This document shows positions 1 to 6,479 of a stretch of 7,291 nt of DNA, one piece after another. Source of the DNA: Alphaproteobacteria bacterium (GTDB lineage: Bacteria; Pseudomonadota; Alphaproteobacteria; UBA6615); NCBI GenBank assembly GCA_030831135.1, contig JAURLR010000293.1:1-7291 (forward strand). Reading direction: 5' to 3'. Every line of letters starts with the position of its first letter. Within the stretch, counting starts at the first letter, position 1. The notes beneath the pieces were generated by a model. It ran no database searches, was not told the origin of the DNA, and saw nothing but the letters and a program-made list of their open reading frames with translations. The translations under genes were made by a program, and so were the position numbers.

Positions 1-437
1 ACCGCTTTGGCCAGAAGACCGGCGCGGGCTGGTACAGCTATGCCGACGGGCGAACTGCAGTGCCGGACCCGGAGATCGAGGCCATGCTGGTCGCGCGCTC
101 GGAGGAGATGGGGATCGAGCGCCGTGCGATTTCGGACGCGGAAATCCTGCAACGCTGTGTCTATTCGCTGATCAATGAGGGTGCAAAAATCCTCGAGGAA
201 GGCCTCGCGATCCGCGCATCAGACATCGACGTGGTCTGGCTCCACGGTTACGGATTTCCGCGCTGGCGCGGCGGTCCGATGTTCTATGCCGACACAGTCG
301 GATTGGCCGAAGTGGTGGCAACGCTGGACCGGTTCCATGCGAAGTGGGGTGACAAGTGGGCACCGTCTGCGCTGCTGCGCGAACTGGCTGAAGCGGGTTC
401 GAGCTTCAAGGCCTGGGACGCGGAAAACGCGACCTAG
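1..437 (+). CDS. Fatty-acid oxidation multifunctional protein, C-terminal end (3-hydroxyacyl-CoA dehydrogenase/enoyl-CoA hydratase), 5'-truncated
   Basis: The open frame enters from the left edge (first full codon at position 3) and ends at TAG 435-437, leaving 144 visible residues. The GTG at position 60 is not the start, because family-typical sequence (RFGQKTGAGWYSY) lies upstream in the same frame. The visible part is the last segment of the 3-hydroxyacyl-CoA dehydrogenase C-terminal region. It contains the linker GQKTGAGWY, then RRAISDAEILQR, then INEGAKILEEGLAIRASDID, then GYGFPRWRGGPMFYAD, which are hallmarks of FadB/FadJ-type trifunctional or bifunctional beta-oxidation proteins. These normally hydrate trans-2-enoyl-CoA and oxidise the 3-hydroxyacyl-CoA with NAD+ in the cytoplasm. 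The N-terminal crotonase and NAD-binding domains lie outside the window, so I cannot tell whether the protein is the full fusion or a stand-alone dehydrogenase. Just downstream comes repeat DNA rather than another gene, so it is probably the last gene of its transcript. Confidence 0.9.
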   Translation, partial: RFGQKTGAGWYSYADGRTAVPDPEIEAMLVARSEEMGIERRAISDAEILQRCVYSLINEGAKILEEGLAIRASDIDVVWLHGYGFPRWRGGPMFYADTVGLAEVVATLDRFHAKWGDKWAPSALLRELAEAGSSFKAWDAENAT

Positions 438-503
438 ACTGCGTCATTGCGAGAAGCATCGCGACGAAGAAGATGGGCGTTCGTCCACCATTCCATTTTC
501 GTC

Positions 504-526
504 ATGCGCGGACCCGATCCGCGCAT
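504..526. repeat. Perfect hairpin, 9-bp stem with 5-nt loop
   Basis: ATGCGCGGA (504-512) pairs exactly with TCCGCGCAT (518-526) around the loop CCCGA. It lies about 70 nt beyond the stop codon of the beta-oxidation gene. It lacks a following T-run, so it may be a dispersed palindromic repeat or an RNA 3'-end stabiliser rather than a classical intrinsic terminator. Confidence 0.65.
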
Positions 527-615
527 CTGGTCTCGGTCTAGGGTGAGATACCCGGGTCAAGCCCACGGTTGTCCGGTTTAAATAGGAATCTGGTGAGACC
601 GGGTTTGCGTCATCT

Positions 616-645
616 CCCTCTCCTCCCCATCGGGGGAGGAGAGGG
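616..645. repeat. Perfect CT-rich hairpin, 13-bp stem with 4-nt loop
   Basis: CCCTCTCCTCCCC (616-628) pairs perfectly with GGGGAGGAGAGGG (633-645) around the loop ATCG. The stem is very stable because it is nearly all C/G. The following GGGTGAGGTGGG (649-660) is in turn the exact reverse complement of CCCACCTCACCC at 703-714, so this hairpin forms part of a larger cruciform-capable structure. It may stop or stabilise transcripts from either flank. Confidence 0.7.
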
Positions 646-733
646 TCGGGGTGAGGTGGGGTTCGCGCTGACCTTTCCGGGGTTTCGGCCTGTCCGCAGC
701 CACCCACCTCACCCGGCTCGCTCGCGCTCGCCA

Positions 734-760
734 CCCTCTCCCCCCTGAAGGGCGGAGAGG
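734..760. repeat. Second CT-rich hairpin of the block
   Basis: CCCTCTCC (734-741) pairs with GGAGAGGG (753-760). The stem extends by CCC (742-744) pairing with GGG (749-751), with one bulged C at 752 and the loop TGAA. It is a diverged counterpart of the hairpin at 616-645, sharing CCCTCTCC/GGAGAGGG, and occupies the mirrored place on the other side of the 12-bp inverted repeat. Confidence 0.6.
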
Positions 761-923
761 GTTGCGCTGCATGTCTCCTCAACAGCTCACAACCCACATC
801 CCGGGTCCGGCACGGCCTGCCAGACGATCTGCCCAATCTGAACCGGACAGCCGTGGGTCAAGCCCGGGTATGACGACAGTGCAGGGGGGAGACAAGTCGT
901 CGCAATGAGAGTGGTTGCATATC

Positions 924-1697
924 TTAGACCGGCACGGTGGCTCCGCCATCAATTACGATGGTCTGCCCGGTCATCCAGCGGCCCGCTTGGGAAGCGAGGA
1001 AAACGACTGCGCCCGCGATATCCTCTGGGTCTCCCAATCGCCGCAGCGGCGTGGCGGCAATCCGCGGTTCGGCGAATTCCGGGTTTTCCCAGAGCGCACG
1101 CGCGAAATCGGTTTTGACCAGCCCCGGTGCGATGGCGTTGACGCGGATATTGTCGGGCCCCAGTTCCACGGCGAGATTCTTGGCAAGCTGGATATCGGCG
1201 GCCTTGGAGATGTTGTAGGCGCCGATCACATCGCTGCCGCGCAGGCCGCCGATCGAGGAAATCAGGACAATCGCGCCGTCTTTCCGGGCTTTCATGTCGG
1301 GGGCGACCATCTGCGCGAGCCAGAGTTGAGCCTGGATATTCGTGTGCATGACCTTGGCGAAGACATCATCGGGAATCTCCATCGCCGGGCCGTAATAGGG
1401 ATTGATGGCGGCATTGCAGACCAGAATATCAACCGGGCCGAGTTCGGATTTCGTCCGGTCGACGAGATTTTGCAATTCATCCTTGCGCCCGACATTGCAC
1501 GGCACCCCGATCACGGTGTGGCCGGCATCGGTCAGGGCCTGTGCCGTTTCGCCGACACGCCCGGCGTCACGGCTTGAGACAGCCACTTTTGCGCCAGCCC
1601 GGGCAAGTGCGACGGCAATCGCGCGTCCGATACCCTTGGTTGAGCCTGTGACGATGGCGGTCTTGCCAGCGAGGTCGAATGGTGAATTTGCGGTCAT
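924..1697 (-). CDS. SDR-family oxidoreductase, DHRS4-like (probably NADP(H)-dependent carbonyl reductase/alcohol dehydrogenase)
   Basis: A complete classical short-chain dehydrogenase/reductase of 257 residues, the usual family size. The cofactor motif TGSTKGIG is at residues 17-24, a CNAA variant of the NNAG motif at 94-97, and the catalytic tetrad is N120, S148, Y161 and K165 (YNISK). Serines 41-42 and R43 after the second beta strand suggest a preference for NADP(H). From memory it resembles DHRS4 and its bacterial relatives, with shared features such as SSRD, DILVCNAAINP, NIRVNAIAPGLVKT, ALW and LRRLGDPEDIAG. DHRS4 reduces retinal and other carbonyls, and bacterial relatives are often just annotated as FabG-like. 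The enzyme should be soluble and cytoplasmic. The start ATG at 1697 has a GGGGGAG purine run about 10 nt upstream. It is transcribed away from the acyl-CoA dehydrogenase, suggesting a shared control region and perhaps a shared pathway. The substrate cannot be determined from sequence. Confidence 0.9.
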   Translation of the reverse strand: MTANSPFDLAGKTAIVTGSTKGIGRAIAVALARAGAKVAVSSRDAGRVGETAQALTDAGHTVIGVPCNVGRKDELQNLVDRTKSELGPVDILVCNAAINPYYGPAMEIPDDVFAKVMHTNIQAQLWLAQMVAPDMKARKDGAIVLISSIGGLRGSDVIGAYNISKAADIQLAKNLAVELGPDNIRVNAIAPGLVKTDFARALWENPEFAEPRIAATPLRRLGDPEDIAGAVVFLASQAGRWMTGQTIVIDGGATVPV

Positions 1698-1794
1698 GTT
1701 GCTGATAGCTCCCCCTGCGGACCCGAAGACGTTATCCTAGGGCAAGTTTTGCGGTGGAGCACCTGCCGCGGCAATCAGAGACCGGGGGAACATC
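1698..1794. promoter_or_regulatory. Divergent promoter region between SDR and acyl-CoA dehydrogenase genes
   Basis: This 97-bp gap separates two gene starts that face away from each other, so promoters for both must lie here or overlap the gene ends. The rightward gene has GGGGGAA at 1784-1790 as its ribosome binding site. I could not identify convincing -35/-10 pairs or a strong operator palindrome. The short symmetric GGTGGAGCACC near 1753-1763 and the CCGCGG palindrome just after it are the only small candidates. Confidence 0.45.
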
Positions 1795-3030
1795 ATGGAT
1801 TTTCAACTCACAGCACGATGTCAGGAAATGCGGAAGGAACTGCTCTCCTTTATGGACGAGTTTGTCTATCCCAACGAGAAGACCTTTGAGGCGCAGCTCG
1901 ACAGTCAGGGGACGCGCTGGCAGACGCCGCAGATTGTTGACGACCTGAAGGCCGAGGCGCGCAAGCGCGGCCTCTGGAACCTGTTTCTTCCTGACGCGCA
2001 TCACGGCGCGGGCCTGACCAATGCCGAATATGCCCCGCTCTGCGAGATCATGGGCCGGGTGGACTGGGCGCCGGAGGTCTTCAACTGCAATGCGCCCGAT
2101 ACCGGGAACATGGAAGTCCTGCATATGTACGGCACTCCCGCCCAGCAGGAAGAATGGCTGACACCGCTCCTGAACGGCGAAATTCGCTCCGCCTTTGCCA
2201 TGACCGAGCCCGACGTGGCGTCATCAGATGCCACCAATATCGAATGTGCGATCACCCGGGACGGGGATGAGTATGTCGTCAACGGGCGTAAATGGTGGAT
2301 TTCCAACGCCGGTAATCCACGCTGCAAGATCATGATCGTGATGGGCAAGACCGACCCCACCGCAGATCGCCACAAGCAGCAATCCCAGATTCTGGTGCCG
2401 CGCGACACACCGGGCCTGACGGTGACGCGCACCCTCAATGTGATGGGCTATGACGATGCACCCCATGGCCATGCCGAAGTGATTTTCGACAATGTGCGTG
2501 TCCCCGCCGAGAACCTTCTGCTGGGCGAGGGACGGGGGTTCGAGATCGCACAGGGACGTCTCGGGCCGGGCCGTATTCATCATTGCATGCGGGTGATCGG
2601 TGTCGCCGAACGTGCGCTGGAAGCCATGTGCAAACGCGCCACCGAGCGCGAGACCTGGGGAAAGCTTTTGGCAGAGCGCGGCATCACCGAGGAGCGTATT
2701 GCCCAGTCGCGGATCGAGATCGAAATGTGCCGTCTGCTGGTCATGAAAGCGGCCTGGATGATCGACCGGGTTGGTACCAAGGAGGCCCGCCAGGAAATCG
2801 CGATGATCAAGGTGGCTGCACCCAATATGGCGCTTGGCGTGATCGATCGTGCCCTGCAGCTGCATGGCGGAGGCGGGATGTCCGATGATTTCCCGCTGGC
2901 GGGTATGTATGCGCGAACCCGGGCCATGCGTCTGTTCGATGGTCCCGACGAGGTGCACCGCCGTCAGATCGCGCGGTTGGAACTGCGCCGTCAGGTTGAA
3001 GGCTGGCCGCGCAATCGTGGCACGGCGTAG
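1795..3030 (+). CDS. Acyl-CoA dehydrogenase, ACAD10/ACAD11 type (no fused kinase domain)
   Basis: A full-length acyl-CoA dehydrogenase of 411 residues, an FAD flavoprotein of the cytoplasm. In order it has the helical N-terminal domain (about 1-130), the middle beta domain opening with [15 protein letters not shown] (134-148), then [13 protein letters not shown], and the C-terminal helical domain with [11 protein letters not shown] (254-264), LHGGGGMS (356-363) and [13 protein letters not shown] (381-393). These signatures match, from memory, the ACAD domain of human ACAD11/ACAD10 much better than the MCAD or isovaleryl-CoA families. In the motif where MCAD has its catalytic glutamate (YEGT), this protein has Asp (D382 in FDGP), as I recall for the ACAD10/11 group. 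Family members process 4-hydroxyacyl-CoAs after phosphorylation by an APH-type kinase; LvaC of Pseudomonas levulinate catabolism is a related bacterial case. No kinase domain is fused here. The start at 1795 has a good ribosome binding site. The ABM-domain gene follows after 4 nt. Confidence 0.92.
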   Translation: MDFQLTARCQEMRKELLSFMDEFVYPNEKTFEAQLDSQGTRWQTPQIVDDLKAEARKRGLWNLFLPDAHHGAGLTNAEYAPLCEIMGRVDWAPEVFNCNAPDTGNMEVLHMYGTPAQQEEWLTPLLNGEIRSAFAMTEPDVASSDATNIECAITRDGDEYVVNGRKWWISNAGNPRCKIMIVMGKTDPTADRHKQQSQILVPRDTPGLTVTRTLNVMGYDDAPHGHAEVIFDNVRVPAENLLLGEGRGFEIAQGRLGPGRIHHCMRVIGVAERALEAMCKRATERETWGKLLAERGITEERIAQSRIEIEMCRLLVMKAAWMIDRVGTKEARQEIAMIKVAAPNMALGVIDRALQLHGGGGMSDDFPLAGMYARTRAMRLFDGPDEVHRRQIARLELRRQVEGWPRNRGTA

Positions 3031-3034
3031 TACG

Positions 3035-3358
3035 ATGATCGCGGTAATCTTTGAGGTCTGGCCGGCGGAAGGTCAGGTCGATGCCTATCTCGATATCGCC
3101 CATGAATTGCGTGCGGAGCTGGACAGGATCGACGGTTTCATCTCGGTCGAGCGCTTTGAAAGCATCTACGAGCCGGGCAAATACCTCGCATTATCATTTT
3201 TTCGGGATGAGGACGCCGTCAAGGCATGGCGTGAACACGCCGAGCACCGCATTGCACAGGCAAAGGGACGGGGTGGCATTTTTGCGAATTATCGCCTCCG
3301 GGTTGCCGAAGTGACTCGCGACTATGGGCCGGACGACCGGGATCAGGCCCCGAAATAA
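3035..3358 (+). CDS. Small ABM-domain protein (antibiotic biosynthesis monooxygenase fold)
   Basis: A 107-residue protein with one dimeric alpha-beta-barrel ABM domain. The N-terminal strand is MIAVIFEVWP, followed by a helix, then GFISVERFES, the strand KYLALSFF, the acidic turn RDEDAVKAW (57-65), a helix with H68 and H71, and a final strand NYRLRVAEV. ABM proteins include quinone-forming monooxygenases and the heme-degrading IsdG/HmoA group, but most small members have no known activity. The IsdG-style Asn-Trp-His catalytic set is not clearly present: W65 fits, but no histidine lies ten residues later. The start ATG at 3035 is preferred because it begins exactly at the domain's first strand and lies 4 nt after the acyl-CoA dehydrogenase stop. 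There is no clear ribosome binding site, which suggests translational coupling. The frame is open further upstream, but only as a shadow within the preceding gene. A role in the same pathway is inferred from position only. Confidence 0.85.
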   Translation: MIAVIFEVWPAEGQVDAYLDIAHELRAELDRIDGFISVERFESIYEPGKYLALSFFRDEDAVKAWREHAEHRIAQAKGRGGIFANYRLRVAEVTRDYGPDDRDQAPK

Positions 3359-3435
3359 CCTTTGTTTGTTGAGGTCTTTTTTTGCGTCACAGGATCGTCC
3401 ATGCTTGGGCTTTGTTTCATTGAGGGGTTCAGGAC

Positions 3436-4671
3436 ATGGGATTCGATCTGATCGTGCGGAATGCACAGCTTGCCAGCGTACCGAAAGGCGCGCCGCTGCA
3501 GGATATCGGAGTTTCCGACGGCAAGATCGCTGCGATCGGTACCGGGCTGGCCGAGGAAGGCGAAAGCGTTGATGCGGGTGGATGCCTTGTCTCGGCGGGA
3601 CTGATCGAGACCCATATCCATCTCGACAAGTCGCGCATTCTCGACCGCTCCGAGCCCTCGCCTGATCGCGGCACGGATCATATGCGGCGCGTCGCCGCAG
3701 TGAAGCCCAGCTTTACCGTTGAAGACGTATACCAGCGCGCGCAGGCGTCACTCGACACTTCTCTGGTTGCCGGTGTCACCCATATGCGCACCCATGTCGA
3801 ACTCGATCCGAATGTCGGCATGAAGAGTTTCGATGCGCTCGAGCAGCTCGCCAAGGATTATGCCTGGGGGATCGACCTCGATCTTTGTGTCTTCCTGCAG
3901 GAAGGCTGGACCGGTGTGCCCGAAGGGGATGCCAATCTGGTGGAGGGTCTGGAACGCGGTGCGAAAGCCATCGGTGGCGCGCCGAGCTACGACAGTGACG
4001 GCCCGGGCCAGATTGCGCGAATATTCGAGCTGGCGAACGAATATGATGTGGATGTCGACATCCATCTCGATGTTGGACCGAACCACGATCATCTCGATAT
4101 CTATCAGGTCTGTGAACTGACCGACAAATACGGTTGGGGCGGGCGTGTGGCCGTTGGTCATGGTTCCAAATATGCCAGTATGCCGCCGGCCAAGCTGAAA
4201 GACCTTGGCAAGCTGCTCGCCGATAGTGGCGTGACGGTTACGGTGCTGCCGGCGACGGACTTGTTTACCGTTGGCCGCCATCAGGATCACTCGGTGATGC
4301 GCGGTGTCGCGGATGCCAATGCGCTCGTGTCACATGGTGTGAATTGCTGCCTGTCGACCAACAATATCCTGAACCCGTTCACGCCCTTCGGCGATGGTTC
4401 CCTGATGCGGATCGCGAATATGTACGCAAACGTTCTGCAGCGCGGAACGACGGAAGAGTTGCTGGAGACCTTTGCGATGGTGACAACCATGCCGGGGAAG
4501 CTGATCGGCCGTGAAGACAATGGCCTTTCGGTTGGAAGTTCGGCCGATCTGGTCATCTGGGGCGCGTCGTCCCCGGACGAGGCCGTCGCGATCAATGCCC
4601 AGCCGCTTTATGGCTTCAAGGCCGGTCGTCGGACCTTCCGCTGGGACCGCCCGGAGCTGAACCGACCGTAG
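3436..4671 (+). CDS. Cytosine-deaminase-like amidohydrolase with altered active-site residues
   Basis: A 411-residue amidohydrolase-superfamily protein resembling CodA/AtzC over its whole length. It has an N-terminal beta-sandwich piece, the metal motif ETHIHLDKS with H60 and H62, VFLQEGWTG with Q155 (matching the substrate glutamine of CodA), DIHLDVGPNHDH with H210, VGHGSK with H242, and STNNILNPFTPFGD (307-320). In E. coli CodA the third histidine is followed by the catalytic glutamate (HCDE), and the last motif holds the metal-binding Asp (GHDDVFDP). Here those positions read V213 and N309, so ordinary deaminase chemistry is doubtful. Ring or amide hydrolysis on a different substrate is possible. 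No signal peptide is visible. The start at 3436 has GAGGGG at 3422-3427 with proper spacing. It follows the ABM gene by 77 nt on the same strand and could be in the same transcript or have its own promoter. It converges on the gamma-glutamyltransferase gene. Confidence 0.85.
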   Translation: MGFDLIVRNAQLASVPKGAPLQDIGVSDGKIAAIGTGLAEEGESVDAGGCLVSAGLIETHIHLDKSRILDRSEPSPDRGTDHMRRVAAVKPSFTVEDVYQRAQASLDTSLVAGVTHMRTHVELDPNVGMKSFDALEQLAKDYAWGIDLDLCVFLQEGWTGVPEGDANLVEGLERGAKAIGGAPSYDSDGPGQIARIFELANEYDVDVDIHLDVGPNHDHLDIYQVCELTDKYGWGGRVAVGHGSKYASMPPAKLKDLGKLLADSGVTVTVLPATDLFTVGRHQDHSVMRGVADANALVSHGVNCCLSTNNILNPFTPFGDGSLMRIANMYANVLQRGTTEELLETFAMVTTMPGKLIGREDNGLSVGSSADLVIWGASSPDEAVAINAQPLYGFKAGRRTFRWDRPELNRP

Positions 4672-4696
4672 CGTAAGCCACTTCCTGTTCTCCACG

Positions 4697-4752
4697 GCCC
4701 TCAGCCTGAAGAATGGCGAGGGCGAACTTCATGCTTCGACAAGCTCAGCATG
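4697..4752. repeat. Palindromic repeat between convergent genes, possible bidirectional transcription end
   Basis: Two inverted repeats lie in the 94-bp gap between convergent stop codons. GCCCTC (4697-4702) pairs with GAGGGC (4718-4723), and CATGCT (4730-4735) pairs with AGCATG (4747-4752). The second contains TTCGACAAGCTCAGCATGAG, a sequence type frequently dispersed between genes in alphaproteobacteria. The place between two convergent genes fits a two-way transcription end, but there is no T-run to make a textbook terminator. Confidence 0.55.
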
Positions 4753-4765
4753 AGGATTCGCATGA

Positions 4766-6388
4766 CTAGTATCCGATTGCCGCCCCGTCGCTGCGGGGAT
4801 CGGAGCCACCTGAAAGGGTTCCGGTTTCGGGATCAATGACGATGCCATGGGCCTGTCCCGCGCGATTCTGCCAGTCCGGCCAGACATTCATCTTGTGACC
4901 GCGGGCAGCCAGCGCCGATATCGTTGCCTCGGGCATCCGGCCTTCCACATGCAGCGGGTCGCGTGGTTCGGTCAGGCCGATCCGGCCGGACAGAAATCGC
5001 GGCTGCTCGAGGGCCTGCTGGATATCCAGGCCGAAATCGATCATGTCGACATGTAGCTGGAGCTGAACCTGTGGCTGGCCGTCAGCGCCCTGACAACCGA
5101 GCAACGACCAGAGTTTCCCGTCCCGCTTGGTCATCGACGCGATGAGTGTGTGCAGCGGAATCTTGCCCGGTTCCAGCGTATTGGGGTGATCGGGGTCGAG
5201 CGAGAAATAGGAGCCCCGGTTCTGCAGCATGACACCGGTGTTTCCGGCCACCACACCCGACCCGAAGGCGGCATAGAGGCTCTGGATCAGGGATACGGCA
5301 TTTCCTTCGGAATCGACGACAGCCATGAAGACCGTATCGCCATCGAGACTGCCGTAAGAGGGGACCTGATCCCACGGCATGGCTGATTTCATGTCGACCA
5401 GATTTGCGCGTTCTTCGGCATATGATTTGGACAAAAGGCGCTCGACAGGAACATCGGAGAAATCGGGGTCGGCAACCAGAAGGTCCCGGTCATGGAAGGC
5501 GAGCTGCTTGGCCTCGACCATCAGGTGTACATGGTCGGGTCCGAGGAATGGCATGCTGGCGAGGTCGTAGCGCTCCAGCAGATTGAGCATCTGCAACACC
5601 GTGATGCCTTGCGTGGGTGGCGGCGTGTTGAAGACGGTAACCCCCCGATATTCTGTCGAGATCGGATCGCCCCACTGGGCATGTTGGCCTGCAAAATCAT
5701 CCCGTGTGATAAGGCCGCCAAGCGCCTGGGTGGCGCGCACGATTTCCTGCGCGACCTCACCGGCATAGAAGCCGTCCCGGCCCTGTTCGGCAAAAATCTC
5801 AAGGGTGCGTGCCAGGTTCGGGTTGACGATCTTGGCACCCGGCTTGGGCACCTCGCCGCCGGGAAGCAGGATTTCGGCGGTCTCGGCAACCTGGCTCAAG
5901 AGGTCCTTGTTCTGCGCGATCATGTCTGACACACGTTCGGTGGCCGGGAAGCCGTCCCGGGCATAGCCGACGGCGCTTTCGACAATTCTTGTCATCGGCA
6001 GCTTGCCATAGGACGCGTGCGCTTCGACCCAGCTGGCCAATGCGCCAGGCACTGTGAGTGTGGCCGGCACGATGCCCCGGAAGGGAATTTCATCGAGGCC
6101 ACGGTCTTTCATGGTGTCCCGGGTTGCGGCCTCTACGGCCCGTCCGCCGCCATTCAGGTATTTGATGTCTCCGGTTTTGGCGTCATGGATGAGCCAGAAC
6201 GCGTCCCCGCCGATTGTCGTCATGTGCGGGTAGAGCACCGCAAGCGTTGCACTTGTGGCCATGGCGGCGTCCACAGCGGAACCTCCGGCGCGCAGGACGT
6301 CGATCCCGGCAGCCGAAGCGAGCGAATGGGGAGAGGTGACCATGCCGTTGGGGGCCATGGTGACGGGGCGTCCGGTCTGTTCGAGCAT
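4766..6388 (-). CDS. Gamma-glutamyltransferase-family protein, cytoplasmic YwrD-like
   Basis: A 540-residue Ntn-hydrolase of the gamma-glutamyltranspeptidase family. These are made as a precursor that cuts itself before a threonine, which becomes the N-terminal nucleophile of the small subunit. Features include GMVTSPHSLASAAG and LRAGGSAVDAAMA near the N-terminus, IGGDAFWL (59-66), NGGGRA (79-84), PPPTQG (256-261), the predicted cleavage site GDT with nucleophile T352 and VVDSEGNAVSLIQS (357-370), and NRGSYFSLDPDHPN (390-403). There is no signal peptide, unlike periplasmic Ggt, so it should act in the cytoplasm like the YwrD group, whose substrates are mostly unknown. The usual glycine-rich loop of the small subunit reads GCQGADGQPQ (431-440). 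No good ribosome binding site precedes the ATG at 6388; Met11 (6358) has none either, so the exact start is uncertain. The gene diverges from the M20 hydrolase, suggesting joint metabolism of an amide- or gamma-glutamyl-bearing compound. Confidence 0.9.
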   Translation of the reverse strand: MLEQTGRPVTMAPNGMVTSPHSLASAAGIDVLRAGGSAVDAAMATSATLAVLYPHMTTIGGDAFWLIHDAKTGDIKYLNGGGRAVEAATRDTMKDRGLDEIPFRGIVPATLTVPGALASWVEAHASYGKLPMTRIVESAVGYARDGFPATERVSDMIAQNKDLLSQVAETAEILLPGGEVPKPGAKIVNPNLARTLEIFAEQGRDGFYAGEVAQEIVRATQALGGLITRDDFAGQHAQWGDPISTEYRGVTVFNTPPPTQGITVLQMLNLLERYDLASMPFLGPDHVHLMVEAKQLAFHDRDLLVADPDFSDVPVERLLSKSYAEERANLVDMKSAMPWDQVPSYGSLDGDTVFMAVVDSEGNAVSLIQSLYAAFGSGVVAGNTGVMLQNRGSYFSLDPDHPNTLEPGKIPLHTLIASMTKRDGKLWSLLGCQGADGQPQVQLQLHVDMIDFGLDIQQALEQPRFLSGRIGLTEPRDPLHVEGRMPEATISALAARGHKMNVWPDWQNRAGQAHGIVIDPETGTLSGGSDPRSDGAAIGY

Positions 6389-6479
6389 CGCTGTGTCTGG
6401 AAATCGTGGCTGGGATCACTATGGTATCGACTTGCCTGCGGGCTTGCCACTGATGGCGGCCGGGAACGGAGATGAGACC
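6389..6479. promoter_or_regulatory. Divergent promoter region between GGT-family and M20 hydrolase genes
   Basis: This 91-bp gap lies between two starts facing away from each other. The rightward gene has GGAG (6468-6471) as ribosome binding site. CTTGCC occurs twice in direct repeat at 6431-6436 and 6443-6448. I see no convincing -35/-10 pair or clear operator palindrome. Confidence 0.4.

Larger units (their letters stand above)
548..871. repeat. Inverted repeat pair bounding a roughly 320-bp element (arms 548-578 and 841-871)
   Basis: The left arm reads ATACCCGGGTCAAGCCCACGG and onward. The reverse complement of this arm matches the right arm, which starts AACCGGACAGCCGTGGGTCA at 841. By eye 25 of 31 positions match. 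Five of the six mismatches fall in one central block, where TCAAG and its complement CTTGA are exchanged, as though that short centre had been flipped. Arms of this kind at both ends of a segment without a gene resemble a non-autonomous palindromic or MITE-like element. No duplicated target site was found. Confidence 0.5.
443..908. repeat. Composite intergenic block of nested inverted repeats
   Basis: The whole gap between the two flanking genes, which point toward each other, is palindromic repeat DNA with no credible gene. Its outermost parts carry TCATTGCGA (445-453 region) and the reverse complement TCGCAATGA (900-908). Inside these, 548-578 and 841-871 are imperfect inverted copies (25 of 31 positions match by eye). 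Inside those, 649-660 and 703-714 are perfect 12-bp inverted copies, next to two separate CT-rich hairpins. Such GTCATTGCGAG-type and CCCTCTCC-type elements are commonly dispersed in alphaproteobacterial intergenic regions. They may serve as transcription ends for both flanking genes. I saw no target-site duplication and no transposase. Open frames here, such as a 130-residue one on the minus strand, have repeat-like composition and no recognisable domain. Confidence 0.75.

Noticed and set aside
60..437. Starting the first gene at GTG 60 as a complete 125-residue protein.
   Set aside because: Conserved family sequence (GQKTGAGWY) continues upstream in the same frame to the window edge, so the gene is simply cut by the window.
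444..836. A 130-residue open frame on the minus strand in the gap between the first two genes.
   Set aside because: It runs through the palindromic repeat block, has low-complexity Pro/Arg/Ser-rich composition and matches no recognisable domain. Repeat DNA explains it.
441..910. CRISPR array or attachment site as explanation for the repeat-rich gap.
   Set aside because: The repeats are inverted and nested, not evenly spaced direct repeats with unique spacers, and no cas or integrase gene is present.
915..1577. A 220-residue open frame on the plus strand over the SDR gene.
   Set aside because: It is opposite a complete SDR with all its catalytic residues, and its own translation shows no family signature.
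2224..2958. A 244-residue open frame on the minus strand, antisense to the acyl-CoA dehydrogenase.
   Set aside because: It overlaps a clearly real conserved gene in full, has His/Gly-rich composition without domains, and is typical of antisense shadows in GC-rich DNA.
3326..3384. A possible terminator after the ABM gene: GGGCC/GGCCC pairing at 3326-3350 and a T-run near 3377-3383.
   Set aside because: The stem is only 5 bp with a 15-nt loop, lies within the coding sequence, and is more than 25 nt from the T-run. A standard intrinsic terminator cannot be claimed.
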